A stretch of 64,000 bases of DNA. Source: Bacteroidota bacterium (GTDB taxonomy: Bacteria > Bacteroidota > Bacteroidia > Chitinophagales > Saprospiraceae). A program made the position numbers and the translations under genes. Under the pieces are notes generated by a model. It had not been told where the DNA came from. It did not search any database and was given only the letters and a program-made list of their open reading frames with translations. The DNA lies in contig JAKQHS010000094.1 of assembly GCA_029557915.1 (NCBI GenBank), forward strand, positions 1-64,000, written 5' to 3'. This document shows, one piece after another, positions 10,676-21,817 of the stretch (position 1 is the stretch's first letter; each line of letters starts with the position of its first letter).

Positions 10676-10708
10676 TTGTTCCCGGATTCCGCCTTTTAAT
10701 TATATTTG
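10676..10708 (+). promoter_or_regulatory. metY promoter (TTG-N22-TATATTTG)
   Basis: TATATTTG at 10701-10708 matches the Bacteroidota -7 consensus TAnnTTTG. A TTG at 10676-10678 is the likely -33 element at a spacing of 22. Transcription would start near 10714, leaving an unusually long leader before the metY ATG at 10870. Confidence 0.6.
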
Positions 10709-10857
10709 GTGGCGAAAATGGATAAACCCGTGGCCGTCGTTTGTATCTGTTGTATGCCGTAAGGCATGCTGTGATCCATATTACCCCATTTTCCCGGACC
10801 AATTCTTACCCCCTTATTTTCGAACTTATTCATTCAATCATATCATCAACCTTTTAA

Positions 10858-12177
<1,320 letters not shown>

Positions 12178-12232
12178 TAGATTTCAGCTATCTGCAATGA
12201 TAAAAATCATGGCTGATGGCTGATGACAAAAA

Positions 12233-12263
12233 AAAAAGGGGGAACTTTTGATTCCCCCTTTTT
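12233..12263. terminator. bidirectional terminator between metY and nqrF
   Basis: AAAAAGGGGGAA (12233-12244) pairs perfectly with TTCCCCCTTTTT (12252-12263) around a 7-nt loop. A-tract and T-tract flank both sides, so it can stop transcription from either of the two convergent units. Confidence 0.9.
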
Positions 12264-12264
12264 A

Positions 12265-13596
12265 TTATCCTCCGAAATCGTCGAAGGCAATATTCTCCTT
12301 AGGTACCCCAAGATCATCCAGCAGTTTGATCACCGCCGCATTCATCATGGGAGGACCGCAGAAATAGTATTCGATCTCTTCGGGTTCCGGATGGTTTTTC
12401 AGATAGTTGTCGTAGAGCACCTTGTGAATAAAGCCCACAAAACCGTCGCCCTCGCGGTCTTCGAGGTCCTTGCTTAATTTCCAGTTGTCTTCGGCCATGG
12501 GCTCGGAAAGCGCGATATAATAGCGGAAATTGGGAAATTCTTTTTCAATGGCCCTGAATTCATCTGTATAAAACAATTCGCGTTTGGAGCGTCCCCCGTA
12601 CCAAAAACTGACTTTGCGGTCCGTGGTTTTCAGGGTATGAAAAAGGTGGAACAAATGGGAACGCAGGGGAGCCATGCCGGCGCCGCCCCCGATATACACC
12701 ATTTCCTTTTTGGTCGGTTTGATGAAAAATTCTCCGTAAGGTCCGCTCACCATCACTTTGTCTCCCGGTTTCCGGGAAAAAATATAACTGGAGCAGATGC
12801 CGGGGTTGACCGCCATCCAGCCATTTGTTTTTTTATCCCAGGGTGGCGTGGCAATACGGATATTCAGTTTTACGATATTTCCCTCGGCGGGGTGGTTGGC
12901 CATGGAATAGGCCCTGAACACTTCTTCGGTATTTTTCATGCGCAGGGGCCATAAGTTAAATTTGTCCCAGTCCGGCTTGAATTTATCCGGTCCGGCGGGA
13001 TCGGAAGGATGGGGTTTGATGTCAAAATCCTTGTAAGCCACTTCGATGGGCGGCACGTCAATCTGGATGTATCCGCCCGACTGGAAGTCCAGGGATTCCC
13101 CTTCCGGAAGTTTTACCACAAATTCTTTGATGAAGGTCGCCACGTTGTAATTGCTGACTACCTCACACTCCCATTTTTTGATCCCGAAGACTTCCGCGGG
13201 CACACGGATATGCATATCCTGCCTGACTTTGACCTGGCAGGCGAGCCGCATGTGTTCCGCGGCCTCCTTGCGGGAAATATGGTTCAGTTCCGTAGGCAGG
13301 ATGTCCCCTCCTCCCTGGTCGACATGGCATTCGCACATGGCGCAGGTGCCTCCTCCCCCGCAGGCGGAAGGAAGAAAGATTTTTTCACCGGCCAGGGTAC
13401 TCAGCAGGCTGCTGCCCGGCTTTACTTTGAGCGGATGTTCCTCGTCCCCGTTAATGATGATTTTCACATCCCCCTGGGCCACCAGTTTTTTCTGGGCATA
13501 AATCAAGCCAAAGGCCAGCAAAAGCAATAAGGCCGAAAAAGCAACAATCGCCCAAACCACAAACATCAGGTCGATCAGAAATATCATGATAGTCAT
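12265..13596 (-). CDS. nqrF: Na+-translocating NADH:quinone reductase subunit F
   Basis: Entry subunit of Na+-NQR: it oxidises NADH through FAD and passes electrons to a 2Fe-2S cluster. I chose the ATG at 13596 ([20 protein letters not shown], 443 aa); the longer frame starts at a TTG inside nqrE. One N-terminal membrane helix (about residues 5-32) is followed by a plant-type ferredoxin domain with Cys79, Cys85, Cys88 and Cys120, then an FAD-binding domain (RAYSMANHP near residue 230) and an NADH domain ([12 protein letters not shown]). It ends in the family's usual aromatic tail, AFDDFGG. It is the last gene of the nqr operon, 10 bp after nqrE. Confidence 0.96.
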   Translation of the reverse strand: MTIMIFLIDLMFVVWAIVAFSALLLLLAFGLIYAQKKLVAQGDVKIIINGDEEHPLKVKPGSSLLSTLAGEKIFLPSACGGGGTCAMCECHVDQGGGDILPTELNHISRKEAAEHMRLACQVKVRQDMHIRVPAEVFGIKKWECEVVSNYNVATFIKEFVVKLPEGESLDFQSGGYIQIDVPPIEVAYKDFDIKPHPSDPAGPDKFKPDWDKFNLWPLRMKNTEEVFRAYSMANHPAEGNIVKLNIRIATPPWDKKTNGWMAVNPGICSSYIFSRKPGDKVMVSGPYGEFFIKPTKKEMVYIGGGAGMAPLRSHLFHLFHTLKTTDRKVSFWYGGRSKRELFYTDEFRAIEKEFPNFRYYIALSEPMAEDNWKLSKDLEDREGDGFVGFIHKVLYDNYLKNHPEPEEIEYYFCGPPMMNAAVIKLLDDLGVPKENIAFDDFGG

Positions 13597-13606
13597 TGAA
13601 TTAAAG

Positions 13607-14215
13607 TTATTTAGCAAAATAATTTGCCGGGTTGATGCCCATGAGGCTCATAAAGGCTATGCCCAGGAAGGCGGTGATCACGAAGGCGATACCCAGTCCG
13701 CGCAAAGGCGCAGGCACGTGGCTGTATCTCAGTTTTTCACGGATGGCCGCCATCAGTACGATAGCCAGGAACCAGCCAAAGCCGGAACCCACGCCATAAA
13801 CCACCGATTCAGAAAAGTTATACTCCCGGGCGACCATAAAGAGGGCCGCACCGAGGATTGCACAGTTGACCGTAATCAGGGGAAGGAAAATACCCAGTGC
13901 ATTATAGAGGGAAGGGGAAAATTTTTCAACGGCCATTTCCACCAATTGGACCATCGCCGCGATGCTGGCGATGAAAAGGATGAAGCGGAGGAAAGTCAGA
14001 TCCATTTTGAATATCCCTTTCGGTCCGAGTACAAGTTCACTGATCAACCAGTTCATCGGCACGGTAATGGCCAGCACAAAAATGACGGCGGCCCCAAGCC
14101 CGATGGCGGTTTTCACGCTTTTGGACACCGCCAGGAAGGAGCACATTCCCAAAAAATAGGAAAGCACCATGTTTTCGATGAAAGCGGATTTGAGAAAAAT
14201 ATTGAGGAGGTCCAT
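13607..14215 (-). CDS. nqrE: Na+-translocating NADH:quinone reductase subunit E
   Basis: Integral membrane subunit with six predicted helices, 202 aa, normal length. Together with NqrD it forms an inverted-topology pair and carries the intramembrane iron centre; conserved cysteines are visible in GMCSFLAVS and VNCAILGAA. The start [20 protein letters not shown] is canonical. It lies 22 bp after nqrD and 10 bp before nqrF, so it is co-transcribed with them. Confidence 0.97.
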   Translation of the reverse strand: MDLLNIFLKSAFIENMVLSYFLGMCSFLAVSKSVKTAIGLGAAVIFVLAITVPMNWLISELVLGPKGIFKMDLTFLRFILFIASIAAMVQLVEMAVEKFSPSLYNALGIFLPLITVNCAILGAALFMVAREYNFSESVVYGVGSGFGWFLAIVLMAAIREKLRYSHVPAPLRGLGIAFVITAFLGIAFMSLMGINPANYFAK

Positions 14216-14237
14216 GAGTCTGGGAATTAATGGGTCA

Positions 14238-14945
14238 TTAGGAAATATCGATTAGCTTTTGCGTCCGGCTCCGTTGAATCCAGATGATGGTGGCTATCAG
14301 AAACATCGCCGCAGCCGGTAAAACCATAAGGCCGTTGGGCTGGTACCAGCTCAATAAGGGCGAAGACTGGGTATTGATCAAAAAATCGGAGGAAGGTCCA
14401 ATGATCTTGAAGCCCATCAGGGCACCGCGTCCGAAAAATTCCCGGATCGCGGCTACCGCCACCAGGATCCAGCCATAACCCAGTCCGTTACCGATTCCAT
14501 CCAGGAAGGATTTCCAGGGTTTGTTGGCCATGGCAAAAGCCTCCAGCCGGCCCATCACGATGCAGTTGGTGATGATCAGCCCGATGAAAACGGAAAGCTG
14601 TTTCCACACATCGTAGGAAAAAGCCTTTAGAAATTGTTCGACTACGGTCACCAGAGCGGCAATGACCACCAGCTGGACAATCATCCGAATTTGTTTTGGG
14701 ATCCCGTTCCGAAGCAGGGAAACCACCAGGTTGGAAAAGCCGGTCACCAACGCCACCGAAATACCCATGATGAGTGCCGGTTTGACCATGGTGGTCACTG
14801 CCAGTGCGGAACAAACGCCCAGGACCTGCACCGTGATCGGGTTATCGATATACAGGGGGTCCGAAAGGAGGGCCTTTTCCTTTTTGCCAAACCAGGGTTC
14901 CCTGGGTTCGGCAGAAGCAGCGGATTTAACAGCGGATTCAGACAT
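14238..14945 (-). CDS. nqrD: Na+-translocating NADH:quinone reductase subunit D
   Basis: Six-helix membrane partner of NqrE, 235 aa. The conserved cysteines for the iron centre are in GVCSALAVT and ITNCIVMGR, and [10 protein letters not shown] and RGALMG are family signatures. A hydrophilic N-terminal stretch of about 25 residues ([20 protein letters not shown]) precedes the usual start region, making it somewhat longer than typical (about 210 aa). It lies 25 bp downstream of nqrC in the same operon. Confidence 0.96.
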   Translation of the reverse strand: MSESAVKSAASAEPREPWFGKKEKALLSDPLYIDNPITVQVLGVCSALAVTTMVKPALIMGISVALVTGFSNLVVSLLRNGIPKQIRMIVQLVVIAALVTVVEQFLKAFSYDVWKQLSVFIGLIITNCIVMGRLEAFAMANKPWKSFLDGIGNGLGYGWILVAVAAIREFFGRGALMGFKIIGPSSDFLINTQSSPLLSWYQPNGLMVLPAAAMFLIATIIWIQRSRTQKLIDIS

Positions 14946-14970
14946 ATCGCTTTGTTTTTCTTCTTTTGAA

Positions 14971-15684
14971 TTATTTCTTTTTTAAACTTTCAAAATAGGG
15001 CAAATAGGCGACCATCCCCCGGTTCAGCATTTCGGATACCCCATTAGAGGTGATGGTAGCCCCGGAAATAGCATCCACCTGGTGATCGGGAACTTTAATT
15101 CCTCCTTTGACCACCTGGACGGATACATAATTGCCGTTTTCATAGATCTTTTTTCCATGAAAGGCATTGGGGAAGTTTGCGTTGTCTTTGATCTCGGCAC
15201 CCAGTCCCGGGGTCTCCGCGACGTGCCCGAAGGAGGCTCCGGCAATAGTGTTGAAGTCGCCTTCCAGGGCAATATATCCCCAGATCTTATCCCAGAGTCC
15301 ATTGCCGCGGACGGACATGAGGTAAATGTTTCCTTTGTCCCCTTTGTAAATAAACAAGGGATATTTGCGCTCGTTGGACGGCTTTTTTTCTTCTGCAGCC
15401 AGGTCAATGGTTTCGGCGTCAAGCCCGGTCACCACCTTTCCATTGGCATCCAGAACCACCTTATCCATTTTTTCTTCGAAAAGCCGGATCAGCTCTTCGT
15501 CCTTCATTTTTAACGGATCGGCGCCGATCTGATCGCGGATGGCGCTGAGGATGTCCTTTTTCTTGAATACCGCTTCGTTGATATCATGGAGCGGCTTGAG
15601 GCCATTGACCACAAAAGCGAGGGCCACGGATACGACCAGGGCCATCACCAGGGTATAGATCAGGATATATCGGTTGTTAAACAC
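14971..15684 (-). CDS. nqrC: Na+-translocating NADH:quinone reductase subunit C
   Basis: Subunit with one N-terminal membrane helix (about residues 7-28) and a periplasmic FMN-binding domain, 237 aa. The covalent flavin site is DAISGATITS, with the FMN-carrying Thr at about residue 210. Flavin attachment requires ApbE, which is not in this window. Its 5' end overlaps the nqrB 3' end by 8 bp, suggesting translational coupling. Confidence 0.97.
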   Translation of the reverse strand: MFNNRYILIYTLVMALVVSVALAFVVNGLKPLHDINEAVFKKKDILSAIRDQIGADPLKMKDEELIRLFEEKMDKVVLDANGKVVTGLDAETIDLAAEEKKPSNERKYPLFIYKGDKGNIYLMSVRGNGLWDKIWGYIALEGDFNTIAGASFGHVAETPGLGAEIKDNANFPNAFHGKKIYENGNYVSVQVVKGGIKVPDHQVDAISGATITSNGVSEMLNRGMVAYLPYFESLKKK

Positions 15685-16933
15685 GGCGCAATCTTTTTTT
15701 CATATTGGATTCAACAATAAAATAATCGATCAGGGGCGCAAAGGAGTTCATAAACAGGATCGCCAGCATCCAGCCTTCCGGGTAGGCCGGGTTCAGGATC
15801 CGTACGATCATACCGATCACCCCGATAAAAAAGCCATAGATCCATTTACCGGTGTTCGTGGCAGAAGCGGTGACCGGGTCGGTGGCCATGAAGGCCATGG
15901 CAAAGAGGAAACTCCCCATGTAAAAGTGGTAGTACCAGGGGACTTCCATATAGGGATTAAATCCCCAGGCATTAAAGATCAGGGCGGTGATCGCCAGGCC
16001 AAACACCATGGACACCATGATCCGCCAGCTGGCAATGCGCATGAAGATCAGCATCAGGGCCCCGACGATGATCAGGGGTTTAGAGGTCTCCCCGACCGAA
16101 CCGGGAATCACGCCCCACCACATCTCGGAAGGAGTGTAATGCTGGGTTACCGCATCCCATCCTCCTGCTGCGGCAAGTGCCAGGGGGGTGGCACCGCTGA
16201 ATCCGTCCACTGGGACCCCATCGGCTCCAAAAGTGCTCCATCCCAGGGAGGCCCAAAGTTTATCAAAAAGGTGGAGGACCCAACCGGAACCTCCGAAATC
16301 CGTGACGACCTGGCCATTGGAAGATGTAAGGCCGGCTACCCAAACACTGTCCCCTGAAATGGTTCCAGGGTAAGCAAAAAAGACAAAGACCCGGGCCACC
16401 AGGGCTACATTCCAGATGTTCATGCCCGTACCCCCGAAGGCCTCCTTGGCGAAAAGAACCGCAAAGGCCACCGCGATGGCCAGGATCCATAGCGGGATAT
16501 CCGGCGGCATGATCAGGGGGATCAGGGCCCCGGTCACCAGGAAACCCTCTTCGATGCCATGCCCCTTTTTATAAGCGAAATAAAACTCTACGCCCAGGCC
16601 CACCAGGTGGGTGACAATCCAGATGGGCAGGATTTTGACCAGGCCAAAAAGGATTTTGAGGTGGATGGCTTCAAAATAACCGGCATGTTTGCCGATGGCC
16701 ATAAAATACTGCTGGCCGATATTATAGGTTCCAAACAAATAACAGAGTTGCATGGCCACCACCACCATAGCCATGGTCCTTTTGAGGTCGATCCCGTCTC
16801 GGATATGGACCCCGCCCCGGGTGACCGTGGCCGGCTGATACAAAAAGGTGAAAAAACCGTCGTAAACGGTGTGTAAAAACGGATGCTTTTTCTTATCCGG
16901 TTCCAGTGACTTGATTTTATCGATTAAGGCCAT
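15677..16933 (-). CDS. nqrB: Na+-translocating NADH:quinone reductase subunit B
   Basis: Main sodium-channel and quinone-site membrane subunit, 418 aa with about ten helices. The FMN attachment sequence is DGFSGATPLA (Thr249). The N-terminal soluble part (KHPFLHTVYDGFFTFLYQPA) and the GIEEGFLVTG and EAFGGTGMN segments are characteristic. It lies 38 bp after nqrA and overlaps nqrC by 8 bp. Confidence 0.97.
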   Translation of the reverse strand: MALIDKIKSLEPDKKKHPFLHTVYDGFFTFLYQPATVTRGGVHIRDGIDLKRTMAMVVVAMQLCYLFGTYNIGQQYFMAIGKHAGYFEAIHLKILFGLVKILPIWIVTHLVGLGVEFYFAYKKGHGIEEGFLVTGALIPLIMPPDIPLWILAIAVAFAVLFAKEAFGGTGMNIWNVALVARVFVFFAYPGTISGDSVWVAGLTSSNGQVVTDFGGSGWVLHLFDKLWASLGWSTFGADGVPVDGFSGATPLALAAAGGWDAVTQHYTPSEMWWGVIPGSVGETSKPLIIVGALMLIFMRIASWRIMVSMVFGLAITALIFNAWGFNPYMEVPWYYHFYMGSFLFAMAFMATDPVTASATNTGKWIYGFFIGVIGMIVRILNPAYPEGWMLAILFMNSFAPLIDYFIVESNMKKRLRRV

Positions 16934-16971
16934 ATCCGTATATCGTGATAATTCTTGGTTTCAAAGGTTCA

Positions 16972-18600
16972 TTAACTTTCAGACTGAATCAGGTCCAGGC
17001 CTTCCCGGAGGATTGCCTGCAAGGGTTGTTTTGAAGTACAGGCAAATTCGCAGAGGGCGATGTCTTCTTCGGACAGTTCCAGGATGCCCATGCCTTCCAT
17101 GCGCTCAATATCCTTGGTAATGATCGCTTTGACGAGCAACTGCGGGTATATATCCATGGGAAGCACCGCTTCGTACTGGCCGGTCATGACAAAAGCGCGG
17201 GGTTCTCCATTGGTGTTGGTATCCGCATCATATGAAATATCCCCAAGCAATTTATTCGGAAAGACTCCGGAAGCACTCGGCATGATCCGGGGGATGGCCC
17301 ATCCAAAGAGCGTTTCGTGGTTACCCTCGGGAATGGCGGATACCTGGTCATCGTAGTAATGAAGGTATCCCTGGGCACTTTCTTGTTTGCCGCTGTATAC
17401 ATCGCCGCTAATGAGCCTGCTGTTTTCTATAAGCCTGCCCTGGGTCAGGTCCCCGAGGGAGGCTCCAATATAAGTCTGAACATATCCGGTTTGGGTAAAG
17501 GCACTTCCCCCGAGCGCCACGACCCGGTCCGCCTCATGCCGCTGGCGGAGAAAGAGGGCCCCAATGCTGACCACTTCCTGTACTCCCAGCGTCCACACCC
17601 TCCCTCCTTTTCTTATTGGAGCGGTATGATGGATTTGGATCCCGACGTTGCCGGCCGGGTGTTTGCCGCTAAACCAGTGTTTTTCCACCCCCGAGGCCTG
17701 GGTGAAGGCCTTTGCCGGGGCTTCATCCGTATTTGCACGGAGTCCGAGATGAACCTGGCCTGAGGTAAGCCGGCTCAAGACCTCCAAACCTTTCTGAAAT
17801 TCCCCCTCCTTCCCGCGAATGACATAATCCAGGTCAGGAGCGAGGGGTGCGGAATCAAAACACGAAATGAAAATCTGGTCGGGGGCATGGTCGAGGCTGG
17901 CAATTGTACCGAAAGGTCTTTCCTTGATCATGGGCCATACGCCACCTTCACACAGGTATTTTACAATTTGCTCCCGGCTTGAAGATCCCAGGTCGAAAGG
18001 AGGCAATGATCTGTACCGGTTTTTTTTATCAGCCAGGATCACCACCGTCGTAATGGCCCTTTTTTCACCCCGGTTGATTTCAATGATTTCTCCGCTCACC
18101 GGAGCGACATAAAGCACTTCGGTATTGTTTTTGTCATAAAAAAGCGGGTCGCCCGCGGCTACTTCCTGGCCCACGGTAACCACGACCTTGGGGATGGGGG
18201 GAAGGCCGCGGAAATCCGTCGCGTTGACGGCATACCGGTTTACCCGCGCTTCCACAAGATCCTGTTTTGGTTGTCCGGTAAGAGCCAGGTCAAATCCTTT
18301 ATTGAGATAAGTGACCGGGGCCTCTCCCACATAAGCCTTTGGTTTTTTACGGAACCAACTGGAGAATTCGGGAAGGATCGAATAACGGGTGGCATCCTTT
18401 ATCCCGGAACGGACCGCCTGGATCTGAAGCATTTTTTCGGATATCAGGATAATGAGGCCAAACAGGAGCAGGAAAATAAACAAAAGCAAACCCCTGCTCA
18501 GCAGCAGGCTGCTGTCCGAACCGGATTGGGAAAAAGCAGCATTAAAAGAAAGGAAAATCAAAAAAGCAGAAACCGCTGCCCGGTATTTTAGATTATTCAC
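16972..18600 (-). CDS. nqrA: Na+-translocating NADH:quinone reductase subunit A with N-terminal membrane extension
   Basis: The NqrA core begins near residue 97 (YLNKGFDLALTGQP, equivalent to the usual protein start) and runs to the end, about 445 aa, the normal NqrA length. Ahead of it are about 96 extra residues: a signal-peptide-like stretch (1-25, ending FSQSG), a strong hydrophobic helix (about 33-54, LLLSRGLLLFIFLLLFGLII) and a basic linker with FRKK. By the positive-inside rule the core stays cytoplasmic, tethered to the membrane. Classical NqrA has no membrane segment. The ATG at 18600 is the only good start, and the extension lies in the same frame with no internal ATG at the core boundary. 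It is the first gene of nqrABCDEF. Confidence 0.93.
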   Translation of the reverse strand: MNNLKYRAAVSAFLIFLSFNAAFSQSGSDSSLLLSRGLLLFIFLLLFGLIILISEKMLQIQAVRSGIKDATRYSILPEFSSWFRKKPKAYVGEAPVTYLNKGFDLALTGQPKQDLVEARVNRYAVNATDFRGLPPIPKVVVTVGQEVAAGDPLFYDKNNTEVLYVAPVSGEIIEINRGEKRAITTVVILADKKNRYRSLPPFDLGSSSREQIVKYLCEGGVWPMIKERPFGTIASLDHAPDQIFISCFDSAPLAPDLDYVIRGKEGEFQKGLEVLSRLTSGQVHLGLRANTDEAPAKAFTQASGVEKHWFSGKHPAGNVGIQIHHTAPIRKGGRVWTLGVQEVVSIGALFLRQRHEADRVVALGGSAFTQTGYVQTYIGASLGDLTQGRLIENSRLISGDVYSGKQESAQGYLHYYDDQVSAIPEGNHETLFGWAIPRIMPSASGVFPNKLLGDISYDADTNTNGEPRAFVMTGQYEAVLPMDIYPQLLVKAIITKDIERMEGMGILELSEEDIALCEFACTSKQPLQAILREGLDLIQSES

Positions 18601-18625
18601 AGGTACATGATTTAATCGTGCGCCG

Positions 18626-18653
18626 CAAAGTTACTATTTGACTTTATACCAAA
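18626..18653 (-). promoter_or_regulatory. nqr operon promoter
   Basis: On the minus strand TTTG (18653-18650) and TAACTTTG (18633-18626) are separated by 16 nt, slightly shorter than the usual 17-23. The start would fall near 18620, giving a leader of about 20 nt before nqrA. Confidence 0.6.
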
Positions 18654-18838
18654 TAAAATTTCATATAATATATCATGGCTAGTTGAAAGGGCTTTATCTA
18701 TTTAGAATTAGTCTAAATTACATAGGTTTTGGGATATGATCTCCCTGAATTGTCCTTGATGGGCTGAACCCCAGGGTAGGATCCGGAACACGGAAAGCTG
18801 AATTTTTATTGGTACTTTTCACCGTGATATAATGAATT

Positions 18839-20776
18839 ATGGGAGAGAGTAAAGTAAACCAACCCAACAGTACCAAAGAGCTGCAAAAATTTACCAAAGC
18901 CCTGCTCCAGGACGTCAAATCTTTCGAATACATGCTGGCTCATAATTGGTTTGAATCCGGGATTCACCGCATCGGGGCAGAACAGGAGATGGTCATCCTT
19001 GACCTGAAAAACTACCGCCCTGCTCCCATCAATACCAAGGTGACCCCAAAACTGGAAGCTTATGACTGGTTGGACACGGAACTCGCCATGTTTAACCTGG
19101 AAACCAATTTTAAGCCGCGGGAACTGAAGGGGACTTGTTTTTCCGAAATGTTTGAGGAAGCCCTCGGCCAACTGAAAATCGTAAGAGAGGCGCTCGAACC
19201 CCACCAGGCGGACATCCTGCTCACGGGCATCATCCCGACCATAAGAAAATCAGACCTTGACTATAAGTACCTGACCCCGAAAAAAAGATATCTCGCCCTG
19301 ATGGAAGCCATCCGGAAACAATTGTCGACCGATTCTTTTGAGCTCCGGCTGAGCGGCATTGACGAATTGCTCCTCAAGCACGACTCCCCCTTGCTGGAGG
19401 CCTGCAACACCAGTTTCCAGGTTCACCTGCAAGTCTCCCCGGACCAGTTTGCCCGGTTTTACAACATCGCACAGGTTCTGGCCGGGCCGATGATCGCCAT
19501 TGCGGCCAACTCGCCCCTGGTCTTTGGCCGAAGGCTCTGGCATGAATCCCGGATCGCCATGTTCCAGCAAGCCCTGGATACCCGCGGTTCCAGGGCGCAT
19601 ATGCGGGAACGCAGCGCCCGGGTCCATTTCGGCCGGGACTGGGTCAATGATTCGATCCTGGAAATTTATAAAGAAGATATTGTGCGGTTCCGGGTATTGC
19701 TGGCCACCGAGATCAATGAAGATTCTCTCAATATGATCCATCACGGCCGCGTGCCCAGGCTCCGGGCCTTGCAGGTGCACAATTCCACGGTTTACCGCTG
19801 GAACCGGCCCTGTTACGGGATCAGTGAAAACGGCAAGCCCCACCTCAGAATTGAAAACCGGGTATTCCCAAGCGGACCCACCACCGTAGATGAAATCGCC
19901 AATGCGGCCTTTTGGCTGGGAGCCATGACCGGGCTCGCAGCAGATCAAGACGACATTCGCAAGAAAGTCTCCTTTGCGGACATTTCAGACAATTTTGTTA
20001 AGAGCGCACAGTTTGGCATCGACTCCAAATTCAACTGGTTTGAAGACCAGAAGATCCCTGCCGTCGACCTGATCCTGAAAGAACTCCTGCCCTATGCCCA
20101 CAGCGGGCTGCGGTCCCAGGGCGTGGATGAAGCCGATATTGACAAATTCCTGGGCATTATCGAAGAAAGGGCTAAAAAACATATGACCGGCGCGCGCTGG
20201 CAACTCCGGGCCTACACCAAACTGCTGGAACAAACCAACCGCACGGAAGCCCTTACGGTGCTGACTTCTTCCATGCTCAGGCAACAGAAAAAAAACCTTC
20301 CGATCCACAAATGGAAATTGCCGGAACTCCGCGACCTCAGGGATTACAAACCCCAGGAATTGCTGGTGGGGGATTTTATGACGACCGACCTGCTCACGGC
20401 CCAAAAGGAGGACATCATCGATTTTGTGGCTGAAATGATGCAGTGGAAGCGGATCCGTTATACGCCGGTCGAGGACCAGAAAGGCCGCCTTGTTGGCCTC
20501 GTGACCTCACGCCTGCTGCTTCAGTATTTTACGGATAAAAAGAAATTTCCAAAGACGGTAAAGGATATCATGATCCGCAAGCCGGTGACCGCCAGCCCTT
20601 CCACCACCATCATGGAAGCCATGAGCCTGATGCGAACCCATAAAATAGGCTGCCTTCCGGTAGTCCAGGACAACGAACTGGTGGGGATTTTCACTGAAAT
20701 GGACTTCCTTGGCATTTCGGCAAGACTGATGGAGCGGCTCAGCGAACAGGAGAAGATGACCGATGATGAAGCCTGA
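18839..20776 (+). CDS. glutamate-cysteine ligase-like (GCS2) domain fused to a CBS-domain pair
   Basis: 645 aa. Residues about 20-470 belong to the GCS2/carboxylate-amine ligase superfamily (IGAEQEMVILD, TGIIPTIRKSD, NTSFQVHLQVSP, GPTTVDEIANAAFW), ATP-dependent enzymes that join an amine to a glutamate-type carboxylate. From residue 508 to about 630 there are two CBS repeats (VGDFMTTDLLTAQ and VKDIMIRKPVTASP, each with a G-x-x-T/S-x-x-D/R turn such as LVGIFTEMDF). CBS pairs usually sense adenine nucleotides, so activity is probably tuned by energy state or SAM. The substrate is unknown; glutathione-precursor synthesis is possible but unproven. It stands alone, with an MBL hydrolase gene 91 bp downstream. 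Confidence 0.8.
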   Translation: MGESKVNQPNSTKELQKFTKALLQDVKSFEYMLAHNWFESGIHRIGAEQEMVILDLKNYRPAPINTKVTPKLEAYDWLDTELAMFNLETNFKPRELKGTCFSEMFEEALGQLKIVREALEPHQADILLTGIIPTIRKSDLDYKYLTPKKRYLALMEAIRKQLSTDSFELRLSGIDELLLKHDSPLLEACNTSFQVHLQVSPDQFARFYNIAQVLAGPMIAIAANSPLVFGRRLWHESRIAMFQQALDTRGSRAHMRERSARVHFGRDWVNDSILEIYKEDIVRFRVLLATEINEDSLNMIHHGRVPRLRALQVHNSTVYRWNRPCYGISENGKPHLRIENRVFPSGPTTVDEIANAAFWLGAMTGLAADQDDIRKKVSFADISDNFVKSAQFGIDSKFNWFEDQKIPAVDLILKELLPYAHSGLRSQGVDEADIDKFLGIIEERAKKHMTGARWQLRAYTKLLEQTNRTEALTVLTSSMLRQQKKNLPIHKWKLPELRDLRDYKPQELLVGDFMTTDLLTAQKEDIIDFVAEMMQWKRIRYTPVEDQKGRLVGLVTSRLLLQYFTDKKKFPKTVKDIMIRKPVTASPSTTIMEAMSLMRTHKIGCLPVVQDNELVGIFTEMDFLGISARLMERLSEQEKMTDDEA

Positions 20777-20841
20777 ATAAGAATCCGGACAGCACTCCCG
20801 GTGCCCCTCGGAAGCGCCCGGCAAACCCTGGCTATTTCCAC

Positions 20842-20849
20842 TACTTTTG
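20842..20849 (+). promoter_or_regulatory. -7 element (TACTTTTG) of the MBL hydrolase gene
   Basis: It matches TAnnTTTG and lies 18 bp before the ATG at 20868. No clear -33 TTG is visible. Confidence 0.4.
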
Positions 20850-20867
20850 TAAATCATTTTATACACC

Positions 20868-21773
20868 ATGAAAAGACGCGAATTCATCCGCAACTCCTCG
20901 TTCCTGATGCCTGCAGCATGGTCTCCGGATGCCCTCATCAAAAGTTTTTTTGCAGATCCCTGGAATATAAAAATGCTCACCCGGGACACCGGAATATTTA
21001 CGGAAAGGGGCGGCACGATCCTGTTCCATATTTCCAAACAGGGCATGGTGGTCGTGGATTCTCAGTTTCCGGACCAGGCAGGCCACCTGATCTCTGAATT
21101 GAAAAAAAGGGGCGACGAGCCCTTTGAGCTGCTGATCAATACCCATCACCACGGGGATCATTCCGGGGGCAATATCGCATTCAAAGACCTGGTAAGAAGG
21201 GTGCTGGCGCATAAGAATTCAAAGGCCAATCAAATGAAAGTAGCCAAAGAGCGGAACCTGGAAGCGGGCCAGCTCTATCCTTCACAGACTTTCGAAAACG
21301 TCTGGAGTGAAAAAATAGGCCGTGAGCGGATCACCCTGCATTATTTTGGGCCAGGGCATACCGATGGAGACAGCCTCATCCACCTGGAAAAATCAAAGAT
21401 TGTCCATATGGGGGACCTGATGTTCAACCGGCGCCATCCCAATGTGGACCGGTCCGCAGGAGCCAGTGTCCAAAACTGGGTCCGGGTCCTGGACCGGGCC
21501 ATCCGGACCTTCCACCCGAAAACCACCTATGTTTTCGGGCACGCCGCGGAGGCCTACCCGGTCACGGGTACCCGTCAGGATCTGGAGGCATTCAAATCAT
21601 ACCTGCAAGCTTTGCTTGACTTCACGGCGGATGCCCGGGCCAAAGGAATGACGAAAGAAGATTTTCTGAAGACCACGGAAATACCCGGAGCGGGAGAGTG
21701 GAAGGGGGATGGCATTGCCCGTCCGCTGGGAGCGGCCTGGGACGAACTGGCATCCGGCAGCCAGGCACCCTAA
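20868..21773 (+). CDS. MBL-fold metallohydrolase, exported
   Basis: 301 aa. The N-terminus MKRREFIRNSSFLMPAAW resembles a Tat-type signal (RREF). The metal motif THHHGDHSGG (residues 92-100, HxHxDH) and a distal YFGPGHTDGD (third/fourth ligand His) and FGHAAEAYP are present, so a dinuclear zinc site is likely intact. The overall type is closest to periplasmic class B-like metallo-hydrolases and quinoprotein-relay hydrolases; the substrate is not evident. It may act in the periplasm. It is probably transcribed from its own promoter, with DUF3299 45 bp downstream. Confidence 0.85.
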   Translation: MKRREFIRNSSFLMPAAWSPDALIKSFFADPWNIKMLTRDTGIFTERGGTILFHISKQGMVVVDSQFPDQAGHLISELKKRGDEPFELLINTHHHGDHSGGNIAFKDLVRRVLAHKNSKANQMKVAKERNLEAGQLYPSQTFENVWSEKIGRERITLHYFGPGHTDGDSLIHLEKSKIVHMGDLMFNRRHPNVDRSAGASVQNWVRVLDRAIRTFHPKTTYVFGHAAEAYPVTGTRQDLEAFKSYLQALLDFTADARAKGMTKEDFLKTTEIPGAGEWKGDGIARPLGAAWDELASGSQAP

Positions 21774-21805
21774 ACTTTCCCCGGCATGGAATGGATCTAA
21801 TGCCC

Positions 21806-21813
21806 TAATTTTG
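21806..21813 (+). promoter_or_regulatory. -7 element (TAATTTTG) directly before the DUF3299 start codon
   Basis: It matches the -7 consensus and ends 4 nt before the ATG at 21818. If used, the transcript would start at or next to the start codon and would be leaderless. Confidence 0.45.
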
Positions 21814-21817
21814 CGTC

